Shown here: in pieces, positions 63,880-64,000 of the stretch | How the letters are laid out: each line of letters starts with the position of its first letter | Numbering within the stretch: position 1 is the first letter of the stretch | Assembly (NCBI GenBank): GCA_013398295.1 | Contig: VZSF01010416.1 | Span: 1,758,098 to 1,822,097 of the forward strand | Length of the DNA stretch: 64,000 nt | Direction: 5' to 3' | Source: Chionis minor | Lineage: Eukaryota > Chordata > Aves > Charadriiformes > Chionididae | The notes under the pieces: generated by a model | What the model was told of the DNA's origin: nothing | Seen by the model: the letters and a program-made list of their open reading frames with translations, nothing else | Databases searched by the model: none | Position numbers and translations under genes: made by a program

Positions 63880-64000
63880 GGGGGGGGAGCAGCGGGAAAC
63901 GGGGGAAAATGTGATTTTCCGGGGGGGGTCCCGGCGGGAAGGGCGGCCGCGGGGCGGGGAGGACACACCGTCACCTTCCCCACCACCCCCCCGGGGCGGC

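Larger units (their letters stand above)
63230..64000. promoter_or_regulatory. Second CpG island (partial, with assembly gap)
   Basis: GC and CpG rise sharply from about 63.23 kb to the window edge. It holds a YY1 motif (63636-63647), a GC box (63951-63960) and a splice-donor-like GTACGT at 63415 on the plus strand. No coding exon is recognisable. In human the gene head to head with AGBL4 is ELAVL4, about 20-some kb away, so this could be an ELAVL4 first-exon promoter; this rests on gene order alone. Confidence 0.7.

Noticed and set aside
1..64000. CRISPR arrays, prokaryotic operons, tRNA or rRNA genes
   Set aside because: None seen. The only tRNA-like signal (48.17 kb) lacks a foldable tRNA and fits a SINE relic.

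Overview
This window is nuclear DNA from a bird. The evidence is several CR1 LINE copies in both orientations (near 12.1, 21.8, 49.8-50.5, 56.1-57.5 and 58.2 kb), with typical avian CR1 reverse-transcriptase peptides and CR1 3' tails, AT-rich non-coding DNA, and two sharp CpG islands (about 41.34-42.70 kb and 63.23-64.0 kb). Nothing looks bacterial: there are no operons, CRISPR arrays or prokaryotic genes, and most open reading frames are chance frames in intron or intergenic DNA.

The one gene I can identify is the 5' end of AGBL4 (cytosolic carboxypeptidase 6, CCP6), read on the minus strand. Coding exon 1 is very short (42038-42068, 10 codons plus 1 base) and lies inside the first CpG island. 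Exon 2 (24073-24195, 123 bp) has a good acceptor and donor and encodes the strongly conserved CCP6 N-terminal segment. The phases agree (phase 1 to phase 1), giving a 17.8 kb intron 1. Intron 2 starts at 24072 and runs off the left edge, so the carboxypeptidase catalytic exons are outside the window.

Layout: 1-24072 is AGBL4 intron 2, with old repeats, a CR1 copy, an ancient LINE carrying an LTR-like insertion, fossil SINE traces and a 60-bp tandem duplication beside a perfect CRE. 24196-42037 is intron 1. 41.34-42.70 kb is the promoter CpG island, with a perfect palindromic RFX X-box 61-74 bp upstream of the AGBL4 ATG, an abutting CRE-like site, a poly-G tract on the sense strand and a YY1-like motif over the start codon. 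42.77-43.11 kb is a degenerate tandem repeat at the island edge. 43.1-63.2 kb is intergenic, with CR1 copies, nested palindromes, a fossil tRNA-derived SINE and a possible L1/Tx1-like relic. 63.23-64.0 kb is a second CpG island, broken by an assembly gap. By human gene order (AGBL4 and ELAVL4 head to head) it may belong to ELAVL4, but no ELAVL4 coding sequence is visible.

I did not find a convincing undescribed system. The strongest result is the compact promoter of this tubulin deglutamylase gene, whose RFX X-box points to control by the ciliary gene programme.
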